A stretch of DNA of 64,000 bases, from positions 124,001 to 188,000 of the forward strand of contig LNDS01000027.1 of the NCBI GenBank assembly GCA_001464835.1. The letters are read 5' to 3'. The notes under the pieces were generated by a model. The model made no database searches, was not told the DNA's origin, and saw only the letters and a program-made list of their open reading frames with translations. Numbering within the stretch: position 1 is the first letter of the stretch; every line of letters begins with the position of its first letter. This document shows positions 25,824 through 34,886 of the stretch, piece by piece. This DNA comes from Rhizobiales bacterium Ga0077525 (GTDB lineage: Bacteria; Pseudomonadota; Alphaproteobacteria; Rhizobiales; Xanthobacteraceae). Made by a program: the position numbers and the translations under genes.

Positions 25824-26018
25824 ATGTCAGACATTTTCTCGACCTATTTGGTGCCGGTCGCCATCGTTGCGGTCGCCATCGTTCTCGTCCTCGGCCTCCT
25901 CAACATGATGCGCGGCGGCTCGCCCAATACATCGCAAAAGCTCATGCGGCTGCGCGTCCTGCTGCAATTTGTCGCCATCATCGTCATCATGGCGGCGATC
26001 TGGTTCATGCGAGGCTAG
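25824..26018 (+). CDS. HIG1-like twin transmembrane protein
   Basis: A 64-residue protein with two membrane helices separated by a short basic loop: MSDIFSTYLVPVAIV... and LMRLRVLLQFVAIIVIMAAIW. The RLRVLLQFVAI pattern matches the hypoxia-induced (HIG1) family, which in bacteria and mitochondria associates with cytochrome oxidase. The ATG at 25824 gives the family length; a longer in-frame upstream reading is not supported. It lies 15 bases before the adenosyltransferase gene and divergent from the glycosyltransferase. Confidence 0.8.
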   Translation: MSDIFSTYLVPVAIVAVAIVLVLGLLNMMRGGSPNTSQKLMRLRVLLQFVAIIVIMAAIWFMRG

Positions 26019-26033
26019 GAAGAAACGGGCGCC

Positions 26034-26606
26034 ATGGTTGTCCTCAACCGCATCTACACACGCACCGGAGACGACGGCACCACGGCGCTTGGGTCCGGCG
26101 CGCGGATCAAGAAGTATGATCTGCGTGTCGATGCCTACGGCACGCTCGACGAGGTGAATGCCGTGATGGGCCTGGTGCGCCTGCACACGGCGGGCGATCC
26201 GGCGCTGGATAAGGCCCTTTCCCGCATCCAGAACGACCTTTTCGACGTCGAGGCCGATCTCTGCCTGTCGGAGAAGGGTCCGGGCGGTGCGCGACTGACC
26301 GTGACCGAGGTCCAGGTCAAATGGCTCGAAGACCAGATCGACCTGTTGAATTCCGACCTCGCGCCGCTGAAATCCTTCATCCTGCCCGGCGGCAGCGCCG
26401 CCTCCGCCTATATGCATCTGGCGCGCACGGTCTGCCGCCGCGCCGAGCGCATCATGGTCGCGCTGATGGACCAGCCTGGCGAAACGGTGTCGCCGCCCTC
26501 GCTGAAATACGTCAACCGGCTGTCGGATTATCTGTTCGTCGCCGGCCGCTACGCCAACGGCAAAGGCGCGGATGACGTGTTGTGGACCCCAGGGCAAAAT
26601 CGCTGA
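26034..26606 (+). CDS. Cob(I)alamin adenosyltransferase, PduO type
   Basis: Transfers adenosine from ATP to cob(I)alamin to make adenosylcobalamin, for example for methylmalonyl-CoA mutase. The 190-residue protein has the ATP-binding N-terminal motif YTRTGDDGTTAL, the trimer and cobalamin region VDAYGTLDEVNAVMG, the RRAER block near residue 142, and VNRLSDYLFV near the C-terminus. Unlike CobA-type enzymes there is no P-loop. It heads a cluster with etfBA and a hydroxyacyl-CoA dehydrogenase, an order seen across rhizobia. Confidence 0.93.
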   Translation: MVVLNRIYTRTGDDGTTALGSGARIKKYDLRVDAYGTLDEVNAVMGLVRLHTAGDPALDKALSRIQNDLFDVEADLCLSEKGPGGARLTVTEVQVKWLEDQIDLLNSDLAPLKSFILPGGSAASAYMHLARTVCRRAERIMVALMDQPGETVSPPSLKYVNRLSDYLFVAGRYANGKGADDVLWTPGQNR

Positions 26607-26708
26607 AATTTAGCGGCGCTGCGCCGCAGCACAAACGTTGACATGCCAATGTCGCGGCCTTTAGCTACCGGCCGCCCACTTGAAAACGACCCCGCGGGGA
26701 ATGAAACG

Positions 26709-27458
26709 ATGAAGATTCTGGTGCCCGTGAAGCGGGTCGTCGATTACAACGTCAAAATTCGCGTCAAGGCCGACGGCTCAGGCGTCGAACTGGCCAACAT
26801 CAAGATGTCGATGAACCCTTTCGACGAAATCGCCGTCGAAGAGGCGATCCGTCTGAAAGAGGCCGGCAAGGCGACCGAAATCGTCGTGGTGTCGATCGGA
26901 CCGGCGCAGTCCTCGGAGACCATCCGCACCGCGCTCGCCATGGGCGCCGACCGCGGCATCCTGGTGAAGGCCGAAGGCATCGTCGAACCGCTCGCCGTCG
27001 CCAAGATACTCAAGGCCATCGTCGACGCGGAAACGCCGGGCCTCGTCATTCTTGGCAAGCAGGCCATCGACGACGATTCAAACCAGACCGGTCAGATGCT
27101 CGCCGCGCTGCTCGGCTGGGCGCAGGGCACTTTCGCGTCCAAGATCGCCATTGACGGCGACAGCATCGCGGTGACGCGCGAAGTCGATGGCGGCCTGCAA
27201 ACGGTGAAATTGAAATCGCCGGCGATCGTCACCACCGATCTGCGCCTGAATGAACCGCGCTATGCCTCGCTGCCGAACATCATGAAGGCGAAGAAGAAGC
27301 CGATCGAGGAAAAGACCGCGGCCGATTACGGCGTCGATACCAAGCCGCGGCTTGAGATCGTCAAGACCGGCGAACCGGCCGGCCGCAAGTCCGGCGTCAA
27401 GGTCGGCTCGGTCGCCGAGCTTGTCGCCAAACTTAAAGACGAAGCGGGAGTAATCTGA
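26709..27458 (+). CDS. etfB: Electron transfer flavoprotein subunit beta
   Basis: Small subunit of the heterodimeric flavoprotein that carries electrons from acyl-CoA dehydrogenases to ETF-ubiquinone oxidoreductase. The 249-residue product starts [20 protein letters not shown] and shows [16 protein letters not shown], the AMP-binding [13 protein letters not shown] near residue 117, and the recognition-loop region [20 protein letters not shown]. The ATG at 26709 is chosen over upstream starts because it gives the family N-terminus; GGGGAATG lies before it. It is separated from etfA by two bases. Confidence 0.96.
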   Translation: MKILVPVKRVVDYNVKIRVKADGSGVELANIKMSMNPFDEIAVEEAIRLKEAGKATEIVVVSIGPAQSSETIRTALAMGADRGILVKAEGIVEPLAVAKILKAIVDAETPGLVILGKQAIDDDSNQTGQMLAALLGWAQGTFASKIAIDGDSIAVTREVDGGLQTVKLKSPAIVTTDLRLNEPRYASLPNIMKAKKKPIEEKTAADYGVDTKPRLEIVKTGEPAGRKSGVKVGSVAELVAKLKDEAGVI

Positions 27459-27460
27459 TC

Positions 27461-28405
27461 ATGGCCACGCTTCTTCTCGCCGAGCACGACAACAAGTCGC
27501 TCAAGGACGCCACCAACAAGGCGCTGACCGCCGCCAAGGCACTTGGCGGCGACGTGCACATTCTGGTCGCCGGCAAGGACGCGAAGGCGGCGGCGGATGC
27601 CGCGGCCAAGCTCGACGGCGTTGCCAAGGTGCTGCTCGCCGACGGCGCTGCTTACGAACATCACCTCGCTGAACCTTTGGCGGCGTTGATCGTGTCGCTC
27701 GCCGGCAATTATGACAACATCGTCGCGCCCGCGACCACCAACGGCAAGAACGTCATGCCGCGCGTCGCTGCCTTGCTCGACGTCATGCAGATTTCCGAAA
27801 TCACCAAGGTGATCGCGCCCGACACCTTCGAGCGGCCGATCTATGCCGGCAACGCCATCCAGACCGTGAAGTCCACGGACGCGAAGAAAGTCATCACCGT
27901 GCGCACCTCGACTTTCCAGGCCACCGGCGCCGGCGGCTCGGCTTCGGTCGAAAATGCAACGGCGGCGGCCGATCCGGCGCTGTCGTCTTTCGTCGGCGAA
28001 GAACTGTCGAAGTCCGACCGTCCCGAACTGACCTCGGCCAAGATCATTATCTCCGGCGGCCGCGCCATGCAGAACCGCGAAAACTTCACCAAATATATCG
28101 AGCCGGTCGCCGACAAGCTTGGCGCGGCGATGGGCGCCTCGCGCGCCGCGGTCGATGCCGGCTACGCGCCGAACGACTGGCAGGTCGGACAGACCGGCAA
28201 GGTTGTCGCGCCCGATCTCTACATCGCGGTCGGCATTTCCGGCGCCATCCAGCATCTCGCCGGCATGAAAGACTCCAAGGTGATCGTCGCGATCAACAAG
28301 GACGAGGAAGCGCCAATTTTTGCAGTTGCCGATTATGGCCTGGTTGCCGATCTGTACACGGCGCTGCCGGAACTGGCCGACGAGTTGGGCAAGATAGGCA
28401 AGTGA
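27461..28405 (+). CDS. etfA: Electron transfer flavoprotein subunit alpha
   Basis: FAD-carrying large subunit of electron transfer flavoprotein, 314 residues. The C-terminal FAD domain is intact: [12 protein letters not shown] near residue 204, [18 protein letters not shown] near 243, and [23 protein letters not shown] (only partly quoted in families) near 268. It works with EtfB directly upstream to accept electrons from fatty acid and amino acid catabolic dehydrogenases. The start ATG follows the etfB stop by two bases. Confidence 0.96.
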   Translation: MATLLLAEHDNKSLKDATNKALTAAKALGGDVHILVAGKDAKAAADAAAKLDGVAKVLLADGAAYEHHLAEPLAALIVSLAGNYDNIVAPATTNGKNVMPRVAALLDVMQISEITKVIAPDTFERPIYAGNAIQTVKSTDAKKVITVRTSTFQATGAGGSASVENATAAADPALSSFVGEELSKSDRPELTSAKIIISGGRAMQNRENFTKYIEPVADKLGAAMGASRAAVDAGYAPNDWQVGQTGKVVAPDLYIAVGISGAIQHLAGMKDSKVIVAINKDEEAPIFAVADYGLVADLYTALPELADELGKIGK

Positions 28406-28458
28406 TTGGTAAGTGAACGGCAAGTGAATGGCCGTCGAGCAGCAATTTAATTAAACGG

Positions 28459-28477
28459 CCGCGCCACAGTGGCGCGG
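28459..28477. repeat. Near-perfect GC palindrome after etfA
   Basis: CCGCGCCAC and GTGGCGCGG form nine-base arms around a single A between etfA and the dehydrogenase gene. TCTTGCGG follows, so the T tract is poor. It could be a weak terminator, or simply stabilise the etfBA transcript end. Confidence 0.5.
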
Positions 28478-28526
28478 TCTTGCGGTTCGGCGTAAAAGAG
28501 CAGCGAAGCAGTTTCGATCGGATAAA

Positions 28527-29411
28527 ATGATGGCCGTGAATATTCAGACGATTGGCGTGGTCGGCGCCGGCCAGATGGGCGGCGGCATCGCCCATGTCTG
28601 CGCGCTGGCCGGGTTCGACGTGATGTTGAATGACGTGGCGCCCGACCGCATCAAGGCGGCGCTTGCCACCATCAACGGCAACATGGCCAAGCAGGTCGCC
28701 AAGAAGACGATCACCGAAGAAGAGCGCAAGGCCGGCCTGTCGCATATCAAGGCGGCGGAAAAATACGACGATCTCGCCTCGTGCGATCTGGTGATCGAAA
28801 CCGCCATCGAAAAGGAAGAAGCCAAGCGCAAGATCTTTTCCGATTTGTGCGCCTCGCTGAAGCCGGAAGCCATCATCGCCACCAACACGTCGTCGATTTC
28901 GATCACGCGGCTGGCGTCATCGACCGACCGGCCGGAGCGTTTCATCGGCATTCATTTCATGAATCCGGTGCCGCTGATGGAACTGGTCGAGGTCATTCGC
29001 GGCATCGCCACCGACGACTCGACTTTTGAGGCGAGCAAGATATTCGTCCGCAAGCTCGGCAAGCAGATCGCCGTGTCGGAAGATTTCCCGGCTTTCATCG
29101 TCAACCGCATCCTGCTGCCGATGATCAACGAGGCGATCTACACGCTGTATGAAGGCGTCGGCAATGTCGAAGCCATCGACACCGCGATGCGGCTCGGCGC
29201 GCACCATCCGATGGGCCCGCTTGAGCTGGCCGACTTTATCGGCCTCGATACGTGTCTGTCAGTGATGCAGGTGCTGCACGAGGGGCTGGCCGATTCGAAG
29301 TACCGGCCGTGCCCGCTGCTGGTGAAATATGTCGAAGCCGGCTGGCTCGGCCGCAAGACGCAGCGCGGCTTCTATGACTATCGCGGCGAAAAGCCGGTGC
29401 CGACGAGGTAA
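28527..29411 (+). CDS. 3-hydroxybutyryl-CoA dehydrogenase
   Basis: NAD-dependent oxidation of L-3-hydroxyacyl-CoA, or the reverse reduction, in beta-oxidation or butyrate/polyhydroxybutyrate metabolism. The 294-residue protein has the Rossmann motif GVVGAGQMGGGIA at residues 10-22, NTSSISITRLA near 115, catalytic HFMNPVPLMELVEVI near 140 and the C-terminal NRILLPMINEAIYTLYEG dimer region. It lies 121 bases after etfA with a palindrome between. The order adenosyltransferase-etfB-etfA-dehydrogenase suggests shared acyl-CoA metabolism. Confidence 0.93.
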   Translation: MMAVNIQTIGVVGAGQMGGGIAHVCALAGFDVMLNDVAPDRIKAALATINGNMAKQVAKKTITEEERKAGLSHIKAAEKYDDLASCDLVIETAIEKEEAKRKIFSDLCASLKPEAIIATNTSSISITRLASSTDRPERFIGIHFMNPVPLMELVEVIRGIATDDSTFEASKIFVRKLGKQIAVSEDFPAFIVNRILLPMINEAIYTLYEGVGNVEAIDTAMRLGAHHPMGPLELADFIGLDTCLSVMQVLHEGLADSKYRPCPLLVKYVEAGWLGRKTQRGFYDYRGEKPVPTR

Positions 29412-29460
29412 CTTATCTCGTCGCCACAGGCCTTGGTCCTGCCGAAGTTATAAATTGCCT

Positions 29461-29590
29461 TCCTTCCTTGCCGACCTCGTTCTTGCGATTGCCGGCAGCG
29501 ACATGGCGAAGGGCTTGGCCAGTTCGCTGACCGAAATGGCCTCGATCTCGCTCATGCGGGTGAGCGTTGCCGGCTGGCGCGTCAAGCCGC
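29461..29590 (-). pseudogene. Remnant of an ArsR-family transcriptional regulator
   Basis: In the minus-strand frame the segment reads ...LTRMSEIEAISVSELAKP then FAMSLPAI, which matches the DNA-binding region of ArsR-family repressors (pattern ASVSELAEPFAMSLPAISKHL). The reading degenerates into unrelated residues right after LPAI, and no intact gene start or remainder of the winged helix can be found in any frame. It is a short fossil between the dehydrogenase gene and a hypothetical gene. Confidence 0.5.
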
Positions 29591-29653
29591 CGCCGGCGCC
29601 CTAAAGGCTTGCTTAACTCTGACGGTCTAGCCTTCCCCTCCTGTGGAGCGGAA

Positions 29654-30043
29654 ATGGTCGGGATTAGGTCCTCTAAAGTCGGAATCGTCGGTTCCTACAA
29701 AGCGGTAATGGCCCGCCAGAGTACGTATTGGTCCAAGATGAAGGCCAATCGCGAAAGCCTGGGCAACTCCATGAACCAGACCCGGTCGACACTGGCATCC
29801 GTCAGCTCCGCCTTCGCCAGCGCTCAGGCCGACCGGATCGCCGGCCTTTCCAATCTCGCGGCGCAGGCCGGCCTCGACCGCATCAATGCCGCGCGCAAGG
29901 TGCAGAGCCAATCCATGATGAAGCAGATTGACAGCACACAGGCGGCGATCGACCAGGCCAAGATCGAAGCCGAACTGAAGCAGAGATATTACGTCTATAC
30001 GATCCCGGCAGTGCCGCTGGTGACTGTCGATACCGAAGCGTAA
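29654..30043 (+). CDS. Hypothetical coiled-coil protein (129 aa)
   Basis: A soluble, mostly helical protein of 129 residues starting MVGIRSSKVGIVGSYKAVMA, rich in Ser, Ala and Gln, with long heptad-like stretches (NQTRSTLASVSSAFASAQAD and QIDSTQAAIDQAKIEAELKQ). It ends YTIPAVPLVTVDTEA. The ATG at 29654 has TGGAGCGGAA just upstream. No family is recognised. Its stop lies 4 bases from the convergent tlpA stop. Confidence 0.65.
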   Translation: MVGIRSSKVGIVGSYKAVMARQSTYWSKMKANRESLGNSMNQTRSTLASVSSAFASAQADRIAGLSNLAAQAGLDRINAARKVQSQSMMKQIDSTQAAIDQAKIEAELKQRYYVYTIPAVPLVTVDTEA

Positions 30044-30047
30044 TATC

Positions 30048-30722
30048 CTAGCCCTTCAGCGCCGCCTCGATCAGCTGCACCGCGTCGTCGCTGGCCCATT
30101 CGGCGGGACCGGCAAGGGTGCCGATTTCGCAGCCTTTTGGATCGATCAGCATAGTCGTCGGCATGCCGAAAGCGCGGCCGACCGCCTTCAAATCCTGGAA
30201 GGTTTTGGCATTCGGATCGGCGTAATATTTCAGGCCGCTGATGCCGACCTCTTTGAGCCATGTTTTCGGCTTCTCGGCATCGCGCGTATCGATATTGATC
30301 GTCACCACCTCGAAGTTCGGCCCGCCGAGCTTCTTTTCCAGCGCCTCGAGCGCCGGCATTTCCTCGCGGCAGGGCACGCACCAGGTCGCCCACAGATTGA
30401 CCAGGACGGTGCGTCCACGCCAGTTCTCCAGCGTCAGCGCCTTGCCGGCCGCGTCCTGGAAAGTGAGGTTCGGCACTTGCAGCGGGTTCTTGGCCATGCT
30501 GACCGCCGCCACCTCGCCTTTGGCAAAAGACGCGACTTTCGCCGCCAACTCGACGGCCGGGCGGCAAACGGCATCCTTGGCGGCGTTTTTGCCGAACAGA
30601 TTGCCTGTCAGGGTGGCAATCCCGTATACCCCGGCCAGACCGATAGCCACGCCGGCCAGGCCGCCAGCCAGAACGAGGACGAGGCGGCGGATGGCCAGGC
30701 TTTTCGAAGGACGTTCGGTCAT
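30048..30722 (-). CDS. tlpA: Thiol:disulfide interchange protein TlpA
   Basis: Membrane-anchored periplasmic thioredoxin that reduces copper-site cysteines during cytochrome oxidase assembly. The 224-residue protein has an N-terminal anchor (residues 10-38), a TlpA-specific Cys53 in DAVCRPAVEL, and the active site Cys115-Val-Pro-Cys118 in WATWCVPCREEMPALE. The cis-proline loop GMPTTMLIDPKGCEIG is present. The ATG at 30722 was chosen because it places the anchor at the N-terminus; upstream sequence would be the antisense of argH. It is divergent from argH. Confidence 0.92.
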   Translation of the reverse strand: MTERPSKSLAIRRLVLVLAGGLAGVAIGLAGVYGIATLTGNLFGKNAAKDAVCRPAVELAAKVASFAKGEVAAVSMAKNPLQVPNLTFQDAAGKALTLENWRGRTVLVNLWATWCVPCREEMPALEALEKKLGGPNFEVVTINIDTRDAEKPKTWLKEVGISGLKYYADPNAKTFQDLKAVGRAFGMPTTMLIDPKGCEIGTLAGPAEWASDDAVQLIEAALKG

Positions 30723-30767
30723 AAGCGGCGAAACCTTTAGGTCAAGATCGGCGACAAGAGCGAGACG

Positions 30768-32159
30768 ATGAGCAACAAAATGTGGGGCGGCCGTTTTGCG
30801 TCCGGCCCCGACGCCATCATGGAGGAAATCAACGCCTCCATCGACTTCGACCGGCACTTGTACCGTCAGGACATCGCCGCGTCCAAGGCGCACGCCGACA
30901 TGCTGGCCAAGCAAGGCATCATTGCGGCGGACGATGCGAAAAAGATCGCACACGGTCTAGACACGATCCTGTCGGAGATCGAAGGCGGCACCTTCACCTT
31001 CAAGCGCGCGCTTGAGGACATTCACATGAATGTCGAAAGCCGGCTGACCGACCTGATCGGCCCGTCGGCCGGACGCCTGCACACCGCGCGCTCGCGCAAC
31101 GATCAGGTGGCGACCGATTTCCGGCTGTGGATGCGCGACACGATCGATACGATCGACGCGGCGTTGAGGGCCTACCAGATCGCCCTCGCCACCAAAGCGC
31201 TCGAGCATGCCGGTACGGTGATGCCGGGCTTTACCCATTTGCAGACCGCGCAGCCGGTGACCTTCGGTCATCATCTGCTGGCCTATGTCGAGATGACGGC
31301 GCGCGACCGCGGCCGCTTTGCCGACGCGCGCAAGCGTCTCAACGAAATGCCGCTCGGCTCGGCGGCGCTTGCCGGCACCTCGTTTCCGCTCGACCGCGAC
31401 ATGACGGCGCGGGCGCTCGGCTTCGACCGGCCGGCGGCGAATTCGCTCGACGCCGTGTCCGACCGCGACTTCGCCATGGAGACCTTGGCGGCGGCGTCGA
31501 TTGCCTCGGTGCATCTGTCGCGTTTCGCCGAAGAAATCGTGATGTGGACCTCGCCGCTCGTTGGCCTGGTCAAGCTCACCGACAAGTTCACCACCGGCTC
31601 GTCGATCATGCCGCAGAAGCGCAACCCGGACGCCGCCGAACTGGTGCGCGGCAAGACCGGCCGCATCATCGGCGCGCTCAACGGCATTCTCATCGTCATG
31701 AAGGGGCTGCCGCTCGCCTATGCCAAGGACATGCAGGAGGACAAGGAAGGCGTCATGGACGCGCTGTCCGCGTTGTCGCTATCCATCGCGGCGATGACCG
31801 GCATGGTCGGCGACCTCATTCCTGATGCCGCCAAGATGAAGAAGGCGGCCGGCGAAGGCTATGCCACCGCCACCGATCTCGCCGACTGGCTGGTGCGGAC
31901 CTTGAAAATCCCGTTCCGCGACGCGCATCACATCACCGGCCGCATCGTCGCCAAGGCGGCCGCCGACGGCGTCGCCCTGCACAAGGTGCCGCTCGCCGAC
32001 ATGCAGGCCATTCACAAGACCATTACCGAAGACGTCTTCAACGTGCTGTCGGTCGACAAGTCGGTGAAAAGCCGCGTCAGCTATGGCGGTACGGCGCCGA
32101 AAAACGTCAAGGCGCAGGCCAAACGCTGGCTCAAGAAGCTCGAAAAAGAAAAGCCGTGA
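30768..32159 (+). CDS. argH: Argininosuccinate lyase
   Basis: Last step of arginine synthesis, releasing fumarate from argininosuccinate. The 463-residue protein has [21 protein letters not shown] at the start, cut here, the catalytic [13 protein letters not shown] near residue 104, [20 protein letters not shown] near 150 and the superfamily signature [12 protein letters not shown] near 278 with the catalytic serine. It complements argD and argF at 6.4-8.6 kb. The stop overlaps the next start (GTGA), the first link of a small operon with lptM and lysA. Confidence 0.96.
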   Translation: MSNKMWGGRFASGPDAIMEEINASIDFDRHLYRQDIAASKAHADMLAKQGIIAADDAKKIAHGLDTILSEIEGGTFTFKRALEDIHMNVESRLTDLIGPSAGRLHTARSRNDQVATDFRLWMRDTIDTIDAALRAYQIALATKALEHAGTVMPGFTHLQTAQPVTFGHHLLAYVEMTARDRGRFADARKRLNEMPLGSAALAGTSFPLDRDMTARALGFDRPAANSLDAVSDRDFAMETLAAASIASVHLSRFAEEIVMWTSPLVGLVKLTDKFTTGSSIMPQKRNPDAAELVRGKTGRIIGALNGILIVMKGLPLAYAKDMQEDKEGVMDALSALSLSIAAMTGMVGDLIPDAAKMKKAAGEGYATATDLADWLVRTLKIPFRDAHHITGRIVAKAAADGVALHKVPLADMQAIHKTITEDVFNVLSVDKSVKSRVSYGGTAPKNVKAQAKRWLKKLEKEKP

Positions 32160-32410
32160 AGTCGCCCGAACCGAAAATGGGCCGCCTCAAGGGTGGCGCC
32201 AATACCGAGGCCGAGGCGTCAAAGCTGTCGCTGGCGCAATTGGAATTGCTGATCGAAGGCGCCGAATGGCGTCTCAACGCCGCGACCAATTCCAACGACC
32301 GCAAGCAGGCCTTCAAGCGGCTGACCTGGCTGGAGGCCCAGCGCGAGCGCCTGCACGGCGTCGAGGCCCCGGACCGGCGCATGCCCGGCCGGCAAACCGT
32401 GATCGAGTGA
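32156..32410 (+). CDS. Small hypothetical protein between argH and lptM
   Basis: An 84-residue charged soluble protein, [20 protein letters not shown]..., with a helical middle [20 protein letters not shown] and a basic end. The start is a GTG overlapping the argH stop, with an ATG at 32177 as alternative. Genes of this type sit at this place in related genomes, which argues for a real gene, but no function is known. Confidence 0.6.
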   Translation: MKSPEPKMGRLKGGANTEAEASKLSLAQLELLIEGAEWRLNAATNSNDRKQAFKRLTWLEAQRERLHGVEAPDRRMPGRQTVIE

Positions 32411-32470
32411 CCGATTTCGCCTTTTATGCCGGCTTTGCTAGGATGGCCGCCGTTCCAGGAGATTACCCGC

Positions 32471-32743
32471 TTGCCCTCATTCCGCGCCCCCTCGTTCATC
32501 CGTTTCGCCACGATCGGCGTGCTTGTCGCTGCGCTCGGCCTGACCGCGTGCGGCCGTAAAGGTCCGCTCGACCCGCCACCGGGCGCCTCGCTCGACGGCG
32601 TGACGCAGCCGGACCGGGCTGACATGAGCCGCCCGATCGGCGGCGCAGCGCCTGATGGCAATCCGGGCGTCGGCCCGAACGGCCAGCCTTTGGCGCCGAC
32701 GGGCCCGAACAAACGAATCCCGCTCGACGTCCTGCTCAACTGA
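32471..32743 (+). CDS. lptM: LPS-assembly lipoprotein LptM (YifL-like)
   Basis: Small outer-membrane lipoprotein that assists oxidative maturation of the LptD translocon. The lipobox ALGLTAC-GRKGPL puts the lipidated cysteine at residue 27, followed by the family signature CGRKGPLDPP and a proline-rich tail. The start is taken as TTG at 32471 because AGGAGA lies 8 bases upstream and the signal peptide then has normal length (MPSFRAPSFIRFATIGVLVA-type). Position between argH and lysA matches the conserved location of this gene in proteobacteria. Confidence 0.87.
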   Translation: MPSFRAPSFIRFATIGVLVAALGLTACGRKGPLDPPPGASLDGVTQPDRADMSRPIGGAAPDGNPGVGPNGQPLAPTGPNKRIPLDVLLN

Positions 32744-32774
32744 GCGCGCGAACTCTTAACTCCACGTTGGTCCG

Positions 32775-34040
32775 ATGCATTACTTTGATTATCGCGGCGG
32801 CGTTTTGCATGCCGAAGCGGTGAACCTCAGCGAATTGGCGGACGCGGTCGGCACGCCGTTTTACTGCTATTCGACGGCGACCTTGGAGCGCCATTACAAG
32901 GTGTTCGCCTCGGCCTTTTCCGATGTCGATGCCTTGGTCTGCTACGCCATGAAGGCGAATTCCAACCAAGCCGTCATCAAGACGTTGGCCAAATTGGGCG
33001 CCGGCGCCGATGTCGTCTCGGAAGGCGAGTTGAAGCGCGCGCGCGCCGCCGGCATTCCGGCCGACAAGATCATGTTCTCCGGTCTCGGCAAGACCGCGCG
33101 CGAATTGGCGCTGGCCATCGACGAGAATATTCTTTGCATCAATGTCGAAAGCGAGCCCGAACTCGACCTGCTATCGCAGATCGCGGCCTCAAAAGGGCGC
33201 AGCGCGCATATCTCCGTGCGCGTCAATCCCGACGTCGATGCCAAGACGCATCACAAGATCGCCACCGGCAAGGCCGAGAACAAGTTCGGCATTCCGATCA
33301 GCCGCGCGCGAGAGGTCTATGCACGCGCGGCGAAGTTGCCGGGCATCGAGGTTGCCGGCGTCGATATGCATATCGGCAGTCAGATCACCGACCTGGATCC
33401 GTTCGGCGATGCCTTCGCGTTGCTCGCCGGTTTCGTGCGCGAATTGCGCGCCGACGGCCACACCATCAGCCATGTCGATCTCGGCGGCGGCCTGGGTATT
33501 CCCTACCGCGACGACAACGATCCGCCGCCGCTGCCCGACGCCTATGCCGCGGTGGTCAAGAAGGCGACGCGCGATCTCGGCTGCCGTCTCATTTTCGAGC
33601 CGGGCCGGCTGATCGTCGGCAATGCGGGTATCCTGGTCACGCGCGTTTTGTTCGTGAAGCATGGCGAAGCGAAGAACTTCGTCGTCGTCGATGCGGCGAT
33701 GAACGATCTGATCCGCCCGACTTTGTACGATGCGCATCACGAAATCCGCCCGGTCGCCGTGCCGGCTGTGTCATCGCGCCGGATCAAGGCCGATGTCGTC
33801 GGTCCGGTGTGCGAAAGCGGCGACTTTCTGGCCAAGGAGCGCGACATGGCGGAACCCGACTCCGGCGCGCTGCTGGCCGTCATGACTGCCGGCGCCTATG
33901 GCGCGGTGCAGGCCGGAACCTACAATACCCGTGCTCTGGTGCCGGAAGTGCTGGTGAACGGCGATGAATGGGCCATCGTCCGCCCGCGCCTTGAAGTTGA
34001 CCAATTAATTGCGCTCGATCGGCTGCCGGATTGGCTCTGA
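32775..34040 (+). CDS. lysA: Diaminopimelate decarboxylase
   Basis: PLP-dependent final step of lysine synthesis from meso-diaminopimelate. The 421-residue alanine-racemase-fold protein has PLP Lys60 in CYAMKANSN, the glycine-rich phosphate site LGGGLGIPY near residue 238, FEPGRLIVGNAG near 275 and the active-site Cys in GPVCESGDFLA near 343, followed by AGAYG. The start MHYFDYRGGVLHAE is typical for the lineage. It lies 31 bases after lptM and is probably part of the argH-lptM-lysA operon. Confidence 0.96.
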   Translation: MHYFDYRGGVLHAEAVNLSELADAVGTPFYCYSTATLERHYKVFASAFSDVDALVCYAMKANSNQAVIKTLAKLGAGADVVSEGELKRARAAGIPADKIMFSGLGKTARELALAIDENILCINVESEPELDLLSQIAASKGRSAHISVRVNPDVDAKTHHKIATGKAENKFGIPISRAREVYARAAKLPGIEVAGVDMHIGSQITDLDPFGDAFALLAGFVRELRADGHTISHVDLGGGLGIPYRDDNDPPPLPDAYAAVVKKATRDLGCRLIFEPGRLIVGNAGILVTRVLFVKHGEAKNFVVVDAAMNDLIRPTLYDAHHEIRPVAVPAVSSRRIKADVVGPVCESGDFLAKERDMAEPDSGALLAVMTAGAYGAVQAGTYNTRALVPEVLVNGDEWAIVRPRLEVDQLIALDRLPDWL

Positions 34041-34101
34041 TCTGCCGTTTCCAATGGTGGTGGACCGGCGTACCATCGGGCGCCCGAGCGGACTTATAGC
34101 C

Positions 34102-34335
34102 ATGAGCGATTTCAGCCGGATAACGCAAGAACCCGAAGTCATGGGCGGCAAACCCTGTATTCGCGGGCTTCGCGTTACGGTGGGAATGATCGTCGGCCAG
34201 ATTGGAGACGGCCGCAGCATCGAGGATTTGCTCGCGGAGTATCCATATCTGGAACGCGAGGATATTCTTGAAGCGCTGCGCTATGCGGCGTGGCGGTCGC
34301 AAGAGCGGGAGATCGCGCTCACCGGCCAAGAATGA
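34102..34335 (+). CDS. DUF433 antitoxin
   Basis: A 77-residue protein of the DUF433 family with a winged or VapB-like helix-turn-helix: GGKPCIRGLRVTVGMIVGQI, then GRSIEDLLAEYPYLEREDIL and ALRYAAW. Members pair with DUF5615 PIN-like toxins. The stop overlaps the toxin start by four bases (ATGA), which enforces coupled translation with the antitoxin first. The pair has lower GC than the flanking lysA and TIGR02302 genes, which suggests later acquisition. Confidence 0.85.
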   Translation: MSDFSRITQEPEVMGGKPCIRGLRVTVGMIVGQIGDGRSIEDLLAEYPYLEREDILEALRYAAWRSQEREIALTGQE

Positions 34336-34703
34336 ACATTTTGATCGACATGAATCTGTCGCCGGCGTGGGCCGATTTCCTCACCGGCGCTGGCTTCACG
34401 GCGGTTCATTGGTCCAATGAAGGCGCGCCCGACGCTTCCGACCGCGAGATCATGGCGTGGGCGTCAGAAAACAGTTTTATCATTTTAACGGCCGAGCTCG
34501 ATTTCTCGGCCATCCTTGCGGCGACTCAACGCCGCAGCCCGAGCGTTATTCTGCTACGAAGTGGTTCCCTGGCGCTGGAGACCGTGGGAAGCGCGGTGCT
34601 GGACGCAATTCGACAAGCCCGGGAAGAACTTGTCGGCGGCGCCATCGTATCGGTTGATGTTGAAAAGGCCCGCATTCGCGTGCTTCCCCTCGGAAATCCT
34701 TAG
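34332..34703 (+). CDS. DUF5615 PIN-like toxin
   Basis: A 123-residue Mut7-C/PIN-like protein, presumed RNase partner of the DUF433 antitoxin just upstream. Acidic positions are visible in MNILIDMNLSPAW, APDASDREIMAWA and ILTAELDFSAILA. In relatives the last motif usually reads T-x-D-x-DF; here the first Asp is Glu (TAELDF), which could weaken metal binding. The overlapping start codon and family pairing make the toxin role likely, but activity is unproven. Confidence 0.8.
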   Translation: MNILIDMNLSPAWADFLTGAGFTAVHWSNEGAPDASDREIMAWASENSFIILTAELDFSAILAATQRRSPSVILLRSGSLALETVGSAVLDAIRQAREELVGGAIVSVDVEKARIRVLPLGNP

Positions 34704-34820
34704 CTGAGGGGCGACTGCAGCCATCTTGCCGTCGCAATAATTGCGCTCGATTGGCTGCCCGGCGGGCTTTCGGCACAGGCTAGGGCCCGATGCCGAGGAT
34801 GTGACCTGGCCTGGGAATTG

Positions 34821-34838
34821 CTCTGGCAATTGCCAGAG
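34821..34838. repeat. Perfect 18-bp palindrome upstream of the TIGR02302 gene
   Basis: CTCTGGCAATTGCCAGAG is a perfect palindrome without spacer, 49 bases before the TTG start at 34887. It could be the binding site of a dimeric repressor or activator. A transcript hairpin is also possible. No T tract follows. Confidence 0.6.
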
Positions 34839-34886
34839 TGTTAGCGTTGGTGACCGCTTGAGATTCTCCTGAGCAGGGAGCGGCTT

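Noticed and set aside
29567..29653. N-terminal extension of the coiled-coil hypothetical protein from 29567.
   Set aside because: The region overlaps the ArsR remnant and looks non-coding; a ribosome binding site precedes the ATG at 29654.
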